Assembly: GCA_019914995.1 (NCBI GenBank)
Contig: CM034128.1
Span: 2,606,501 to 2,670,500 of the forward strand
From: Acanthochlamys bracteata
Taxonomy: Eukaryota; Streptophyta; Magnoliopsida; Pandanales; Velloziaceae
Reading direction: 5' to 3'
DNA: 64,000 nucleotides
Part shown: positions 48,229 to 60,524 of the stretch, one piece after another
Position numbering within the stretch: position 1 is the stretch's first letter
Layout: every line of letters starts with the position of its first letter
Notes under the pieces: model-generated
Databases searched by the model: none
What the model was told of the DNA's origin: nothing
What the model saw: only the letters and a program-made list of their open reading frames with translations
Translations under genes and position numbers: made by a program

Positions 48229-51200
48229 ATGGAAGAAGGAAAGAACAGAATTCAATTGCTTGACGAGAAGAAATTTGAAACGAAGCTTCAGCTATGGGCT
48301 CTCTGTGTGCCTCGCGAGCTTTGTACTGCAGCTACTCGGCTACTCAAAGGGTACATGAATACGAATTTCGCTCCAATTTCGCTAAGCTTCTAATTTGTTC
48401 TTTTAGAGTTACAATTCATAGAAATGTTTGTTTTATATCGTATTTTTACTAATAGGGTAACAAGGAGTTCTTATTATTTCATAAAACATTGAATTGAAGG
48501 AGAAACTGAAATCATGCTTCATATTTTTACTAAAATTTGAAGGTTTGGTTTGCTTATGTATGCGGTGGGCAATTTTAAACAGGTTTGTTCTTGACAAGCC
48601 TCGAGTAAAACCCATAATTGAAGATCCCAGTAGTGACAATAACCGGCTTGTTATTCTATCTGAGAAGGTTCAGAATTCTGGTAAGAGCTATTTGTATTAT
48701 GTACATTAACACTGAGAATTTATGGTGTGTAGAGTCTCTATTCATCTGCTTCTTACCTCAAAATGTTTACTTGCCTGTACGAAATACACTTGTTATCCAT
48801 CCGCAATTCATATATAAATGTTTGATACAGGGCCATCATGTCACCATTGTAGTTTTGATTGTTATTTATGCTAGAAGTTTTGTTGTTTCTTTGGGATTTC
48901 ATGTAAATTTCTCTTTGTCAACGTGTGACAGTATTTCATTCTAACAGGTATCTGTAAGAGAATCCTTATGTTGTCTTGAATAACTTGACGGAGCTTGTTT
49001 CTTAACATGTTTGTTCTTATTCTTCTTTTGAATAATAGAATGATAATTAGTTTACAATAATTGGTCACAGTATTCCAATAATTTATTCTATTATATTTTC
49101 CATGTAACATTGGTTTTGTTTCTCTTTGCCTATTTCTGAATGAATATTGAAATGAAGCAGAGCTATCGGATATTCCAGATCAAATTCTGAATGCATTAGA
49201 GCAACTTTGCAAGATTGAAGTTGTACATCACACTGTGACTCTTGGGTATTCCTACTGGGATGTAGGTGCGTCTGCACAACGGCCTTTTTGTGTAATTAAT
49301 AACGGAAGTATTATGGAAAGTTTTTTACTCTTTACTGCATAATTTATATTTTAAAAAATAGATATTTTGCATTGCCACCTAGCTTGCTAATTCAGGCATC
49401 CTAATTCTACTGAAGTGGTGTAGATCCTGATAGTGCCTAATATAAAAAAAATTTTAAAAAGAAGAAAAAAGATTGGTGCATATTTGGATCTGTGGGTTTC
49501 AAAAGGTGAAATTACGTAACAAAAGGATTATATTTGACCTTATGTTATCAACCAATGATTGTATATCTTGTTAGGATTGTAAGCAAATGACTGGTCATTA
49601 CTTGATTTTGCTTGTTGTAGATCACTGCAAAATTGTGCTTGTCATGTCGTTATCCTCATTTATAGTAAGGATGGGTAGATGTTGATCAATTCGGTAATAT
49701 ACATTCTAATTTTACTGGTCTACATGCATGGCAATTCTTGGTTTGGAATATGTACCTAGAAGATTGCACAGGCAAACATTCGGTGGAGTTGTCCTTATAT
49801 ATAGTCAGGATGGATCGATGATCAATTCGATAATGTATATTCTAAAATCTTACTGGGCTACATGCATCGGAATCTATTGTTTTGGAATATGTACCTAGAA
49901 GAATGTACAGGCAGAAATTCAGTGGAACCAAGAAGTGTTTAAGGTGTTTGCAAGTTGTTAATGTATATACACAAGGATACACTTGTTGATTAAAGTTAAG
50001 TACATCTGTTATTCAGATATCCTGTTTACTTTGCTTCTTTATCTGTATACTTTGGACGATATTTTGGAACAAGGCCTGATTTGGATGCATCCAAGCTGAT
50101 TAGTTAAAAGAAGTGAACAAAATGAAGAATGTAAAAGTTATTCTGATAACTAAAATTTTTGTTATATTGTACCCTGCTTTTTACAAAAAGCTGTGATATG
50201 TATTGCATATCTGGCTTGGTTTTAGAATGATAATTTTTGTAACTTCGTAATGCTTATGATTTCTGCGTTCTGTTGCTTACTGATTAGCTTGCGATGATAA
50301 TGCAATCATGAACCTAGTTACTGACAGAATTTGCTAGTATCAAAAGACTAACTTTTTGCTTTTGCTGCTATTTCTGTTAGATCATATTTTGAAGCAGATT
50401 TTGCCTGAAGGCATGGAGATTCCTTCATCCTTTGAGACCATAGTTAAGTACTTCCTATTTTTCATGTAATTGTTATTGTCCAGAATTCAAATAGGTACAT
50501 GCTGCATGCATGTGTTCTTCCTTTGAGTCTGCTTAACACCTAGCATTTACATGCTCTTTGCTCTTTTGATTGCCCACTTGTATTTAATGCAGGTTGATTA
50601 ACATATAGTGTATTTTTATGGTTTTCAGGCCATATTGCTCATCTAAATATAGTTGGTGATTTACTTGGCTACAAGGATGTGATTGCCAAAGTCATCTATG
50701 ATGTAATCTTCTTTAACTCATCTTTGATGTTTGGTGAGAATTTGCTTTCTTTCTCATATGACTAATGTATGTTACCATATCATCACTATTTGCATGTTGT
50801 TTTTTTTCAATCCAGCGCCATTATTTCTGTGGATGAAGCCCACATATTACAGATGTTTCCAAACTCTAATAAGAGATCATCATCTAAGTTAGTGAAGGGA
50901 TTTAAGCTTTATACCGCCAAAACATATTGTAGAGTCATAGACTATGATCCCTAGTCAGCGCTTGTTAGTTACTACTTGTGCATGTGTTAGTACTAGTCTG
51001 TACTTTTTTCTATCCTGCTTTACTTATTCCGTTCTTCTAGGTGCAATTTCTGGTGCTTTAATGGTTTTGTTGCTAGCCATGAAGGTGGTTGATGTAAATT
51101 GTAGTTATTGATGCTCATGATGATAATATCTCAGTCTTGTTTAATAATCGGTTTTTTCTTCTCTTCAATGCAGAAAAATTATCCTAGGATCAGAACTGTG

Positions 51201-54200
51201 GTAAACAAGGTTGGGACAATTACAAATGAGTTTCGAGTGCCAAAATTTGAAATATTAGCTGGAGAAGATAATATGATAGCTGAGGTTAAGCAGTACGGTG
51301 CCAAATTCAAACTTGATTATGGTGCAGTTTATTGGAACTCCAGACTAGAACATGAACATACTCGACTAGCTTCACTTTTCAAAGAAGGAGATATCATCTG
51401 TGACATGTTTGCTGGTGTTGGCCCATTTGCAATTCCGGCGGCACAGAAAGGATGTTTTGTATTTGCAAATGATCTAAATCCTGATAGTGTCCACTATTTG
51501 AGCATGAATGCAAAGGTCAACAAGGTTGAAGATCATGTTTATACGTACAATATGGATGCTAGAGCATTTATGCGTGAAATGATGGCTCCAACTGTTTCTA
51601 AGGATAAGCCAAAAATATTGCCTTCTGTTGTTGGAGGTATTTGAGCAAACATCTACCTGCAGTGAGGCTATTGATGTCCAATGTTTAAATGCCCTAAATT
51701 AAGTAGGCTCATGATTTCTTTCCCCTAGAAAGCTTGACGTGTCTGCCATTCCTTGCAGTTGACGGGAAGCCAAAGGTAGACAATGGAAATTGTAATCAAG
51801 TTTTAGACCGTTCACCTGAAGTTGTTGAGGAGACTGCCGAAAGAAGATCAAAGTCATACTATGAAGGTACACAATTGGTTCTCGCATAAGAAAATGTTAT
51901 TCTCTTTCTTAATTCCTAAGTGACTGACTAGAGAGTGATTATAAGAAAAGTAATGTGGCCTGTCAGTTTCAAATAAGTATGTGGACAGTGACATACAGTT
52001 CAACATATATCTAGTCACTTTTGATGTATACTACAAGCTGGAAGGGAACCCCGACATATTACTTTCTTAATGGAAGTTTAGATATTCATGTATTCATCAC
52101 CTTCTTGAGATGCTATCCAAATGCTACTATAAAATACTATAATGTAGGATAATGAACGTAGGTTACTTTTTGGGTTTATAAAAGGATGCTCCTAATGTTC
52201 CTGTGATTGGATATGCTGCTTTATCAAAGTCTGCTGCTATGGTTGTAAAATTTGATGAGTTATTAGTTTTGTATCACGGAAACTTTACAAGGGAGAAGTA
52301 TTTTCTGCTGACTGTGCCAAGTTCTTGTCTTTGTAGTTTCTGAAGTCGACAAAACTATCAAAGATGGCCCTGTGAACGAGAGTAAGAAATATACAAACAC
52401 CAAGAAGAGAATGAGAAGCATAAAAGTATCTGCTCCAGATGCATGGGAACACATTGATCATGTGATTATGAATCTTCCAGCTTCTGCTCTAGAGTTTCTC
52501 GGTGGGGTTTGCTTCCTTTTATATGCTTTATATTTTACATTTTATTGCACTTGTTATTAATCTCTATTCATTGCATCAGAATTGTTGTCATGCAGTAATA
52601 TATAAGTTAACTATGCACGTTTGATTTGGTTTCAGCGCAAGAGCTGATTCTTTAATGACCAAGTTGTTTTCTCTTTATGCCTTTTATGACTTGTGAGGTT
52701 ATTTATTATCCGTGGCTCAAGTCTTACAAATTTCTGGTATGGTAGTGGGTCCAGAAGAAAACAATATGACGATTGCAAGACAAGGCTATTGTTCCAAGGG
52801 AATTAGTAATGGATGAAATTTAATGGTGCAATATCTTTAGTCTGGTCAAGTGAAAGATCATTTCAGTAGGCTGGCTTTAATAAACATTCGTTAGGTAGAG
52901 TAATTGACTTTTTGGTGTCTAGCAGCAAGAGCTGCCGTAATTTTTTCTGCACTACCTTAACACCAAAACATCTGCATTCTTTTAAACATTTTGCTATTCA
53001 TGGCCTAATGTTTAAGTGTTAGATGTGGACAGTTCCAATTTTAGCCCGCTGTTATTCTGGTCGTTTCTCTAGTTTATTCTTTGCCGTGTGTTGTTTCTGG
53101 GCAGATGTTTTCAAGGGTCTACTTCGAAAGCAATACTGGACAGGCTCTTTGCCATGGATACACTGCTACTGCTTTATGCGATCTAATGAGACTAAAGAAA
53201 TGATTATAAGTGTGAGTTGAAGATGTAGGAAACATTCAGCTTTAATCTTCCCTTGCTTTTGCGTTTACATCAACTGGCTATTCTTTTACTAATCGGTCTT
53301 TCTTTATGTTTCTGTCTTGTGATATCTAACAGTTAACATTCCAGTACTTAGGCAAAAGTGGCAATGTGAAAGCTGACACACAAAAAATAAATTAGTCCCA
53401 AAACAAATGAAGAGCACAATATCATATAGATAGAGCTATTCTCTCTAGCTTTAGCATCAACTGCCATGTATAGATCGAGTAATCTTTCAAGCTTAACATC
53501 ATTTGTGATGTTGAACTTCTGGCATTTAGAAGATAATGTTGGCCAAAAAGAGTCAAGTTTATCATGAAAATGAAAAGAAAAAGTTCTAAGATATCATCGC
53601 AAAAAGTCCTGGTTGGCAGCACAACACATGATACAAATTGTTACACGAAAATGTCAACTTTGATATTATGATAAATTCTTCGATACTCTACATATAGACT
53701 TTCTTTATAATTCATAATATATAAAAGGAGAGATAGAGCCACATGCGTTATTGTAAACATATGTCACGCTTATATCGGCCAAAGCTTGTCTACGAGATAC
53801 TCCAAATCTAATCTCCAGTATTAGGTATTAAGAATTATGAGTAGCGAGCATGTTAACAAAAATTTCAGCTTAATTGGATTGGACCACGAATTGACCTCCT
53901 CCATTTGATCACTTGATGAAAATGATACAAAAACGATATATATATGGGAGGGATAGGGACACTCCCTCCTTAAGGGCACTTTCAGGCACTCCTTTTTCGG
54001 TTTATGGCCGGAGTGACTTACAAATTTAATTTCCACCGTTGAACATGAAAATTATGAGTTAGAAATCTATATTTCAGCTCAATCGAACCACGAATTCACT
54101 TCCATCCGATCACTTGATCAAGATGACAGAAATGATACAATATATATATTTTTAAGTTTTCTTACTTTCTGTTATCTTGATCAAATGATCGGATGGAGGT

Positions 54201-55294
54201 GAATTCGTAGTCAGATTGAGCGAAAATTTTATGGGTAGATTTTTAACTCATAATTCTTCATATTCAACGGTGGAGATTGGATTTGAAGGTTACCTCTGTC
54301 ATAAACCGAGAAAAAAGTGCTCCTATCCCTCCCCTATATATATTTAGATCAGGAGATTGAGTAAAGATTAATTCGTGATTTGAGTGAGTTGAAATTTTAC
54401 CAATATATTTTTTACTCATAGTTTTTCATATTTAATGGTGGAGATTGGATTTTGTGATCTCTCGGACCATTTTTTGCCAGCGTGTATGCGGCATTATCTA
54501 CAATGCCGCATGTGCTCCTGTCCCTTAGATATATACATGCCCTATATTTTTTTTCTGCTATGACTTTGCTCTAACAGATTGCACTACTTTTTCAGGAAGC
54601 AGAGTCTATGTTAAATGCTAAAATATCTGAACCTTTCTTTCACAGAGTTCGTGATGTTGCTCCAAACAAGGTAATGACATACTCTGAAAATCATCTTAGG
54701 TACTTAATTCGTGAAATTTAATACAAACAGAAAGGAATCAGAGTTCCTATGTTTCGTTTTTTTGTTTTTCATTGTTGACAATGTCACTGATACTCATATT
54801 CTTGAAACAGTTGATAAGCTTTAATTTTGCTTAAAAGTGTTTTTCTAAGGGTCAGGGTTATTCACAATACCAAATGGTTTTTGGCTGTTGGTCATTTCCA
54901 TTTTCATTTTGCTGCATATATTTATTTGCAGTTATGCCTGTTGAGATTACATATATCTTTTGGCACGTCAACCGTATTGTAATCTCTCTGATTCCTGTCT
55001 GTAACTTATGTTGTTTTTTGTTTCTTGTAGGCAATGTTTTGGCACGTCAACCGTATTGTAATCTCTCTGATTCCTGTCTGTAACTTATGTTGTTTTTTGG
55101 CACGTCAACCGTTTTTTGTTTCTTGTAGGCAATCTTTTGGCACGTCAACCGTATTGTAATCTCTCTGATTCCTGTCTGTAACTTATGTTGTTTTTTGTTT
55201 CTTGTAGGCAATGTTTTGCTTAAGCTTCAGATTACCAGCCGAGACATGCTTCAGCAATGATGATAGAGGTGATAACGAATCAGCAAATTTGTAA
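48229..55294 (+). CDS. TRM5: tRNA (guanine37-N1)-methyltransferase TRM5
   Basis: Eleven exons: 48229-48350, 48583-48680, 49161-49265, 50381-50443, 50629-50702, 51174-51636, 51759-51866, 52337-52501, 53105-53211, 54596-54670 and 55208-55294. They sum to 1467 nt, 488 residues. Trm5 makes m1G37 in tRNA, preventing frameshifting. Visible motifs: [49 protein letters not shown], the SAM motif [34 protein letters not shown] and [15 protein letters not shown]. After exon 6 a Lys/Glu-rich plant-type insert precedes the NLPA block. The exon 4 donor reads ATAG|ttaagt. The reading frame demands this junction, so the +1 G of a consensus gtaagt appears changed to T. The last acceptor is present three times (54955-55207). 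Introns 3 and 9 carry repeats. If the donor lesion is real, this copy should splice poorly. Confidence 0.9.
49640..49935 (+). repeat. Tandem duplication in TRM5 intron 3
   Basis: Two copies of about 145 bp, diverged, share words such as GATCAATTCG(g/a)TAAT(a/g)TA, CTACATGCAT and TTTGGAATATGTACCTAGAAGA. No coding role is apparent. Confidence 0.8.
53800..54490. mobile_element. Nested foldback element in TRM5 intron 9
   Basis: The inner foldback has arms of roughly 190 bp (about 53945-54140 and 54165-54340). The centre pairs CTTGATCAAGATGACAG with CTGTTATCTTGATCAA; the outer part pairs GGGAGGGATAGGGACACTCC with a CTCCTATCCCTCCC relative. Outside it lies a second, more diverged pair of the same arm sequence (about 53810-53935 and 54345-54470; words such as ATCTAATCTCCAGTA and TGGAGATTGGATT). 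Four copies of one arm thus form a nested palindrome. Class is not assigned. Confidence 0.75.
54955..55207 (+). repeat. Triplicated 3' end of TRM5 intron 10, including the splice acceptor
   Basis: A unit of roughly 75-95 bp (TTTTGGCACGTCAACCGTATTG… to TTTCTTGTAG|GCAAT) is repeated about three times. Acceptors lie before 55031, 55129 and 55208, each followed by GCAAT(g/c)TTTTG. Only the last leads into the conserved C-terminal text [10 protein letters not shown]. Using the first would give a different tail that stops within the array. Confidence 0.9.
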
Positions 55295-55869
55295 TGGAAA
55301 GATAACACGAAGCTTGGTCGTATACAAGATAACCACTGTATACTAGCTTCTGATGCAGCACAGGATCTAACATTTCAAATCTCTTTTCTAATCTGAATGG
55401 CAGAAGAGAGTTGATTATTTCTCAACTAGAAAAAAGAAAAAGAAAAAACTAGAAGTCTGCTATCACAAGCTTGTTACTGACCAGGGATTCTGTACTGACA
55501 GAAGTACAAGTCCATCTACGAGCCTATCTCGAATTTGGCATTTCATTGTTTTTTTTTTTTTTTTTTTTTTTGGGATTTTGTAGTTTGAGCAAATGTTTGT
55601 AAAGATACTATATTGTCCTTACATCTAATAGTTCTTTTACATATGCTTCCTGTCTATCAGCAGATACACCCAATACATGCATATAGCAGACAGCAATGCT
55701 ACACATTACACACATCTGGGTATTGATCTAACCAGAACATAGATTGCACCTGCCTTGACTGGTGTGGGTGAAACTGCAGGCATGTTTCTTCATTTTGGTC
55801 ATAGCTTATTATTCTGTATACATTTCTACTAACAATAAGTGTAGACTTGTTAAGCTATAAATCCTTCTC
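55295..55869 (+). other. 3' untranslated region of TRM5
   Basis: No gene seen. A poly-T tract of about 22 (55550-55571) lies in this stretch. Confidence 0.4.
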
Positions 55870-56540
55870 TTCCAAGGTCAGGGACCGTGACAGAATTCTC
55901 CATCATCATCATCATAAGAAACTTAAGTCCTTTCTTCGTAAGCATGCCTGACTTGTTCACTCTGTAGAATACAAAGTACCACCGATCTTCGGAAGCTCAG
56001 GAACTTCAGCTACTGCTGTTATCAATGCTTCTTTAGGATTAGGAACTTATTATTGAACACCTCTATATCAGCAAACCAATTGAGTTCTCCAAACCCAATC
56101 GGTGATCCCTTCGCACTTTCTGCAGTGAAAACAATTCATAGTGTGAAGTTCCACTCAAGCATACACACGACATATAAAAACTAAAGGTTCTTTATACACC
56201 TTGTAGTCGGAATCATAATCTAAGAGCTACAAAAACTCTTCAGCAGCCCAGGCAGACCGTGCCAAAAGCTGAAAAAGCTGCAGCTTATGTTGCGGTACTT
56301 GCTGGAACTTTTGGAATAGTCTTTGTTGAGAAATTTCTTGGTAGATCAGGGAAAAGTTTTGTTGGATTATTCTTCTTGTTGCATGGAGAAGCATGAGGGA
56401 GTCCTACATGGATATCAGTTGCCAGAAACCGCTGGTGATTGCTTGAGGGAGTGCCTGTTACATGAATAGACTCGTTGCAATCGGGACAGAACAGAGCTCT
56501 ATCCTTCATAAAGAACTCAATAATGTACTGATTTTGGACC
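55870..56540 (-). pseudogene. Decayed B-box zinc-finger gene, BBX24/STO-like
   Basis: Minus-strand fragments in the order of BBX24-type proteins (light-signalling transcription regulators). The second B-box survives at 56535-56430: KDRALFCPDCNESIHVTGTP then NHQRFLATDIHVGL, with one Cys/His ligand pattern still readable. It is followed by SAWAAEEFL (stop) LLDYDSDYK near 56250-56190, then GFGELNWFADIEVF near 56090-56050, KEALITAVAEVPELP near 56030-55990, and a poly-Asp-like codon run with VTVPDLG near 55910-55880. Frames switch at least three times and stops intervene. The first B-box is not found upstream. The family call is firm from the motifs; the exact member is inferred. Confidence 0.85.
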
Positions 56541-56874
56541 GTAAATCAAAGTTTTGTTCATGCAGCTTGGGCTAGTCGATTTTTCTCATCGATCGTTGAC
56601 GATCGATATTACGGACCATCGCCTTTGGTTCCTTATTATATATATTTGCTAATTTTTTATGGTCATTTACTTCGTCTAGCAACTACGTATTCCGATCTTG
56701 AAGGTTTCTTATTTGAAATTTTATTGTCTCAACGATGGCCAAATGTCTGACTATTTCTTATATATGGTAATCAGAAGTTACTCCGTCTCCAGTACAGAAC
56801 TTCAGTTACTGTTAGTTTACTGGAATGTAAGATATTAACTATCTGTATCGTACACATGATGTTTCTCTAAAAAC

Positions 56875-57330
56875 AGCTCTGGCTCAAAATTTTCTAAACA
56901 CAAAATTGTGGGCTCTATAATGCAAATTACCAAATATTAAAAATCGATGAATTGTTGGCTCAAAATACATCACAATTTTCATTATTTTTGTTGCCTGGAT
57001 GGAAGCTGTGGTTTCAAATTGCTTAACACTAAATAGGTGGCCCTATATTGTTACATACCACAATTTAGAAATCGCAAGTTGTTGATTTTTTTGTGTGCTA
57101 TATATATATATATATCACAAGTTTTGTTGCTCGGAGGGAAGCTGTGGTTTCAATTTTTGTTAAAAACAAACTGGTAGCCGGATATTGCAAAAGTACTAAA
57201 CCTTATAAATCGGTGAGTTGCCGATTTTCATGCGCTGGCTCCCGTCACAAGTTTTGTTGCCTGGACAGAAGCTATGGCTTCAAATTTTCGAACAGTTATA
57301 AAGAGGGCCAATTTTTCAATTATCAAACTA
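56875..57330. repeat. Diverged tandem repeat, about 125-bp period
   Basis: About 3.5 units, each with a version of TTGTTGCCTGGA(t/c)(g/a)GAAGCT(g/a)TGG(t/c)TTCAAATT and a 'gg(c/t)ggccctatattg' type segment. Units begin near 56880, 57000, 57125 and 57255. A short (TA)n run sits at 57101-57114. Confidence 0.75.
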
Positions 57331-57544
57331 CGACATTGGAAATTTTGAGAGGCATATACAACTCAGAGAAACCAGCACAGGGAATTTAAAAAGGGCTAGT
57401 TACAACATGCCATAATGTACTGCTATTCTTCTTCTAACCTGTAGGTTGATTCCCTAAATAACAGGGAAAGCCAATGCATGTTCCACTAAAATGTGCTTCA
57501 TCATTAAGCCAAGTGAAAAAGTTGGCGTTGCTTCTAAGTAGTGT

Positions 57545-57750
57545 TTCAAAAGTTTTATTTTATTTCAGATTTTTTAATAAAATTTATAAAATATTTTACA
57601 TAATTTATTTAAAATTTTAAAAAATATAAAAAAATTAATATTATAAAAATTTATTATTATTTAATTTTATATAAAAAATTAAAATTATTTTTTGAATTAA
57701 AATAAATTTACTCTTTATTTCAGAAAAATTCTATTTCATAAAACCGTCTT
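57545..57750. mobile_element. AT-rich foldback MITE, copy M
   Basis: AGTGTTTCAAAAGTTTTATT to AAAATTCTATTTCATAAAAC with a self-complementary A/T core. Confidence 0.5.
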
Positions 57751-58261
57751 AACCTGCCAGCCACACTGATTATGGGGCAACCTTCAATAAGCAGGAGAAC
57801 TTACAAAGCAAGTCATGTCAATTAGGCTTCTATTGTTATTATGCAAAGGGAAATTAGTATAAGACAGTAATCAACTGACAAGCTAAGCATATGGGAGCAT
57901 TATACTCCATATTGCTGTTCAATAACTCAAATGAGTTTTCTTCCAAAAGGAAACAGAATCTTTACATAATCACTTGCACTTCAGAAATACAGGTCCAAGC
58001 TGAGGAAAAGAAACCATCAAGCCTCCACCAGATACACATTTGGATTGACATCACAGGGTCTTATGCAAGTTTGGAAATGTGACCGACTCCCTTGCAAAAG
58101 GGGTACTAGCTTTCTGAGTAACTGCATTTAGAGCACCAAAGACGAAGTCAGTAGAATATGAGGCAGCAAGGTGAGAATGCAAGATCACACCAACGAAACA
58201 TGTAGTAAATCAGTCAGGCAAATGTATCAAAGAGTCTTACCAGAAGAGAACCGTGGATCTT

Positions 58262-59705
58262 TTAAAATTGTGTGTCTGTTGTCCATGTTCCTTGAACACT
58301 GGGATGCTTAGTGACATGCCTTGTTCTGAGCTTAATCACCTTCCTGCCCAGTGCATTTCTTAGCCTCGTGGCTTGAAGCAGTATATCGTCTGGGTCAAGA
58401 TTCTTCACACAGACCACTCTCTCATTGTGGTTCTCTGCATAAAGTTAAAATTAAAAAGTTTTTCACCTAGAAAGACAATAACACGCATTACACTCCTCAA
58501 ATTAACTTGAACACTAGGTGTTTTTTGAAATAATCAGATTCTTATCTCAACACGTATTCATATGAGGAGAGTAGTCTTAGAAATTGTGTATCAACTGATC
58601 ATACACTAGATTTACTGATTCAGTCAAGAACAATCTACATTTTATGATGAACAACCAAATCAATTGGAGGTGCATGCTCCTAAGATCTTTAGCATCGATG
58701 TATCACACAGAAGAAAATCATATTGACTTGTGCACAACAGACTAATAAGAACAACCGACACATATTCACGATAACAGTTTTCTTGATACACCAGAAAACT
58801 CATGCCATATATCAGTTCTATTGCAAGTTGCATGCATTGAGAATTAAAATTGAATCTAAGAAGCTAAAGTACAACAGGTTAAGAAATGCTTTATTGGTAG
58901 CAGTGGAAGGAAGAAGATACCCAAGGAAGACCAAATGAATACAGCCTAAAGAAATGAACTGATTTTCTTGGAGCCAAATAGCCATAGCACCAGATAAGAT
59001 CTAAGAAAAGTTAGATAGCATCAACAAGTCTCTTAGCAAATGTTAAAAGAAATTTATAACTATAGTTTCTCTCAATGTAGGAAAAACAAGCACTACAAAC
59101 AGTTTATCAAGTGCATAGGTTTCAGCTCAGACATACTGTAGATGCCCTTAAGAAAAGGATGTTGACCACGTGCGAGTTCAGTAACAACCTCAAGCTGAGG
59201 ATTTTTCTCCTTAAATGCTGGCAAAAGAGAATCCATAAATGCCCTGTCGTCAAAGTCCATGACTATCAGATATCTAACCAAGAAAATACAGAGCATTCTC
59301 AGAATATTTGCATACAACGGGAAACAGCAGCAGCAGCCACTTGACACTTCAGCACAAGATAAAAAGTTACCTATTAAGAAATAAAAATACAAGGGCCTAC
59401 CATCTAGTTTGGATAAAGCTACTAGATATCTATAAGAATTTTGGTTATACAACCCATTTTACAAGGACACCAGCTTCTTTATTTCTACAAGAAAATAAAA
59501 ATAAAATAAAAACAAAGATGTGAACACTATGTTTCAAAAGAATAAGAACAAGCAGGCGAATTCAATCAAAGAAACGTATATAATAATACTTGAAAGAAAA
59601 AAGCGTACGAAGAAAGAGTGTCAACCTGATCCCTCTACTACTGCCTCCCCAATCACAGAAGCTCACTACCATCTTCTGAAGCTGCCATACTCCTCTCAAG
59701 GCCAT
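58262..59705 (-). CDS. Mitochondrial ribosomal protein mL43 (L51/S25/CI-B8 family)
   Basis: Three exons on the minus strand: 59626-59705, 59137-59243 and 58262-58434, summing to 360 nt and 119 residues, the length of Arabidopsis At3g59650. The protein starts MALRGVWQLQKMVVSFCDWG. The thioredoxin-like L51/S25/CI-B8 domain fills it: RAFMDSLLPAFKEKNPQLEV, ELARGQHPFLKGIY, and RVVCVKNLDPDDILLQATRL. The C-terminal LRTRHVTKHPSVQGTW is highly conserved. It is a structural protein of the mitoribosomal large subunit (the yeast homologue is MRPL51). Exon 2 uses the acceptor …gacgacag|GGCATTT, chosen because it restores GIRAFMDS. An alternative upstream acceptor would insert about 9 residues. Neighbouring remains (glycine-rich protein, DPH2) suggest conserved gene order. 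Confidence 0.95.
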
Positions 59706-60261
59706 TTAATCTGTGAAATTAAGTAACAAAAAAATCAATCGATATAACCACTTGTACGAATCTCCAGTAACAAATGCAAGCCTTCCTGAGATGATCAATA
59801 TTCTAGTATTATCGCTTCAAAAGAATTCCTAAGGACCTAAGCAATTAAAAAAATCAGAAACATTCGATTTCCTTCCCGTCAGAATGGAATGACAAACATG
59901 GACTAGAAACAGGTCCAGGAAACAAAAAACGAATCAAATCTCAATAAGGATTGTCGATTGAGATCTACCGCGGTAGCTACTCGAAGGACTAGTAGGAAGA
60001 AAATGGAAATAAATCTAACAAGGAATCTAAACAAGAGAAAATTGGAGAAGCGGACAGCACCTGAGCAACGGCGGAGACACGGCGGGCAGTGGCGGCGCTA
60101 ACTCTCGGGTTTAAACCCAGAAACAATCACTTGACAGTTTCTTCCTTTTGTGTTGAAGGAAATAGGCTCGGGATAGTAATAGTCAGACCCGGAATGTCCA
60201 ACGGGTCGGGTCCAATTATACTAAAACCTTCCATCTTCAATCCAACATACATTACATAGAG
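59706..60261. other. Upstream flank of mL43
   Basis: GC-rich leader-like text at 60060-60115 on the minus side may be a 5' untranslated exon of mL43. Nothing else coding. Confidence 0.35.
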
Positions 60262-60500
60262 CTTTTCTAAAATAATTTTTTTAAAATAAAATATTTTTAT
60301 TTTTTTAAGAAATAAATTTTATTATTTTTATTTTTTAAAAATAATAAAAATATATAATAAAAAAAATTTATTAAGTAAAACTTTTTTACACTATCTAAAT
60401 TTTTAAATAAATTTTTTAAATACATATAAAATATGTATTAAAAAATAAAAAATTAAAAAAATTAAAAAATAGTGTTTTGAATGCAATTCGAAACGCACTC
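60262..60500. mobile_element. AT-rich foldback MITE, copy N
   Basis: AGAGCTTTTCTAAAATAATT at the left and GAATGCAATTCGAAACGCAC at the right, A/T core with mirrored tracts. Confidence 0.55.
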
Positions 60501-60524
60501 TTAACTTTGACACGCTTGATATAA

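Noticed and set aside
54874-55083. 69-residue frame in the TRM5 intron array as a separate small gene
   Set aside because: It is produced by the tandem repeat of the intron end; kept only as a possible alternative TRM5 tail.
57101-57114. (TA)n run as a regulatory site
   Set aside because: Simple microsatellite inside a repeat array; no associated gene start.
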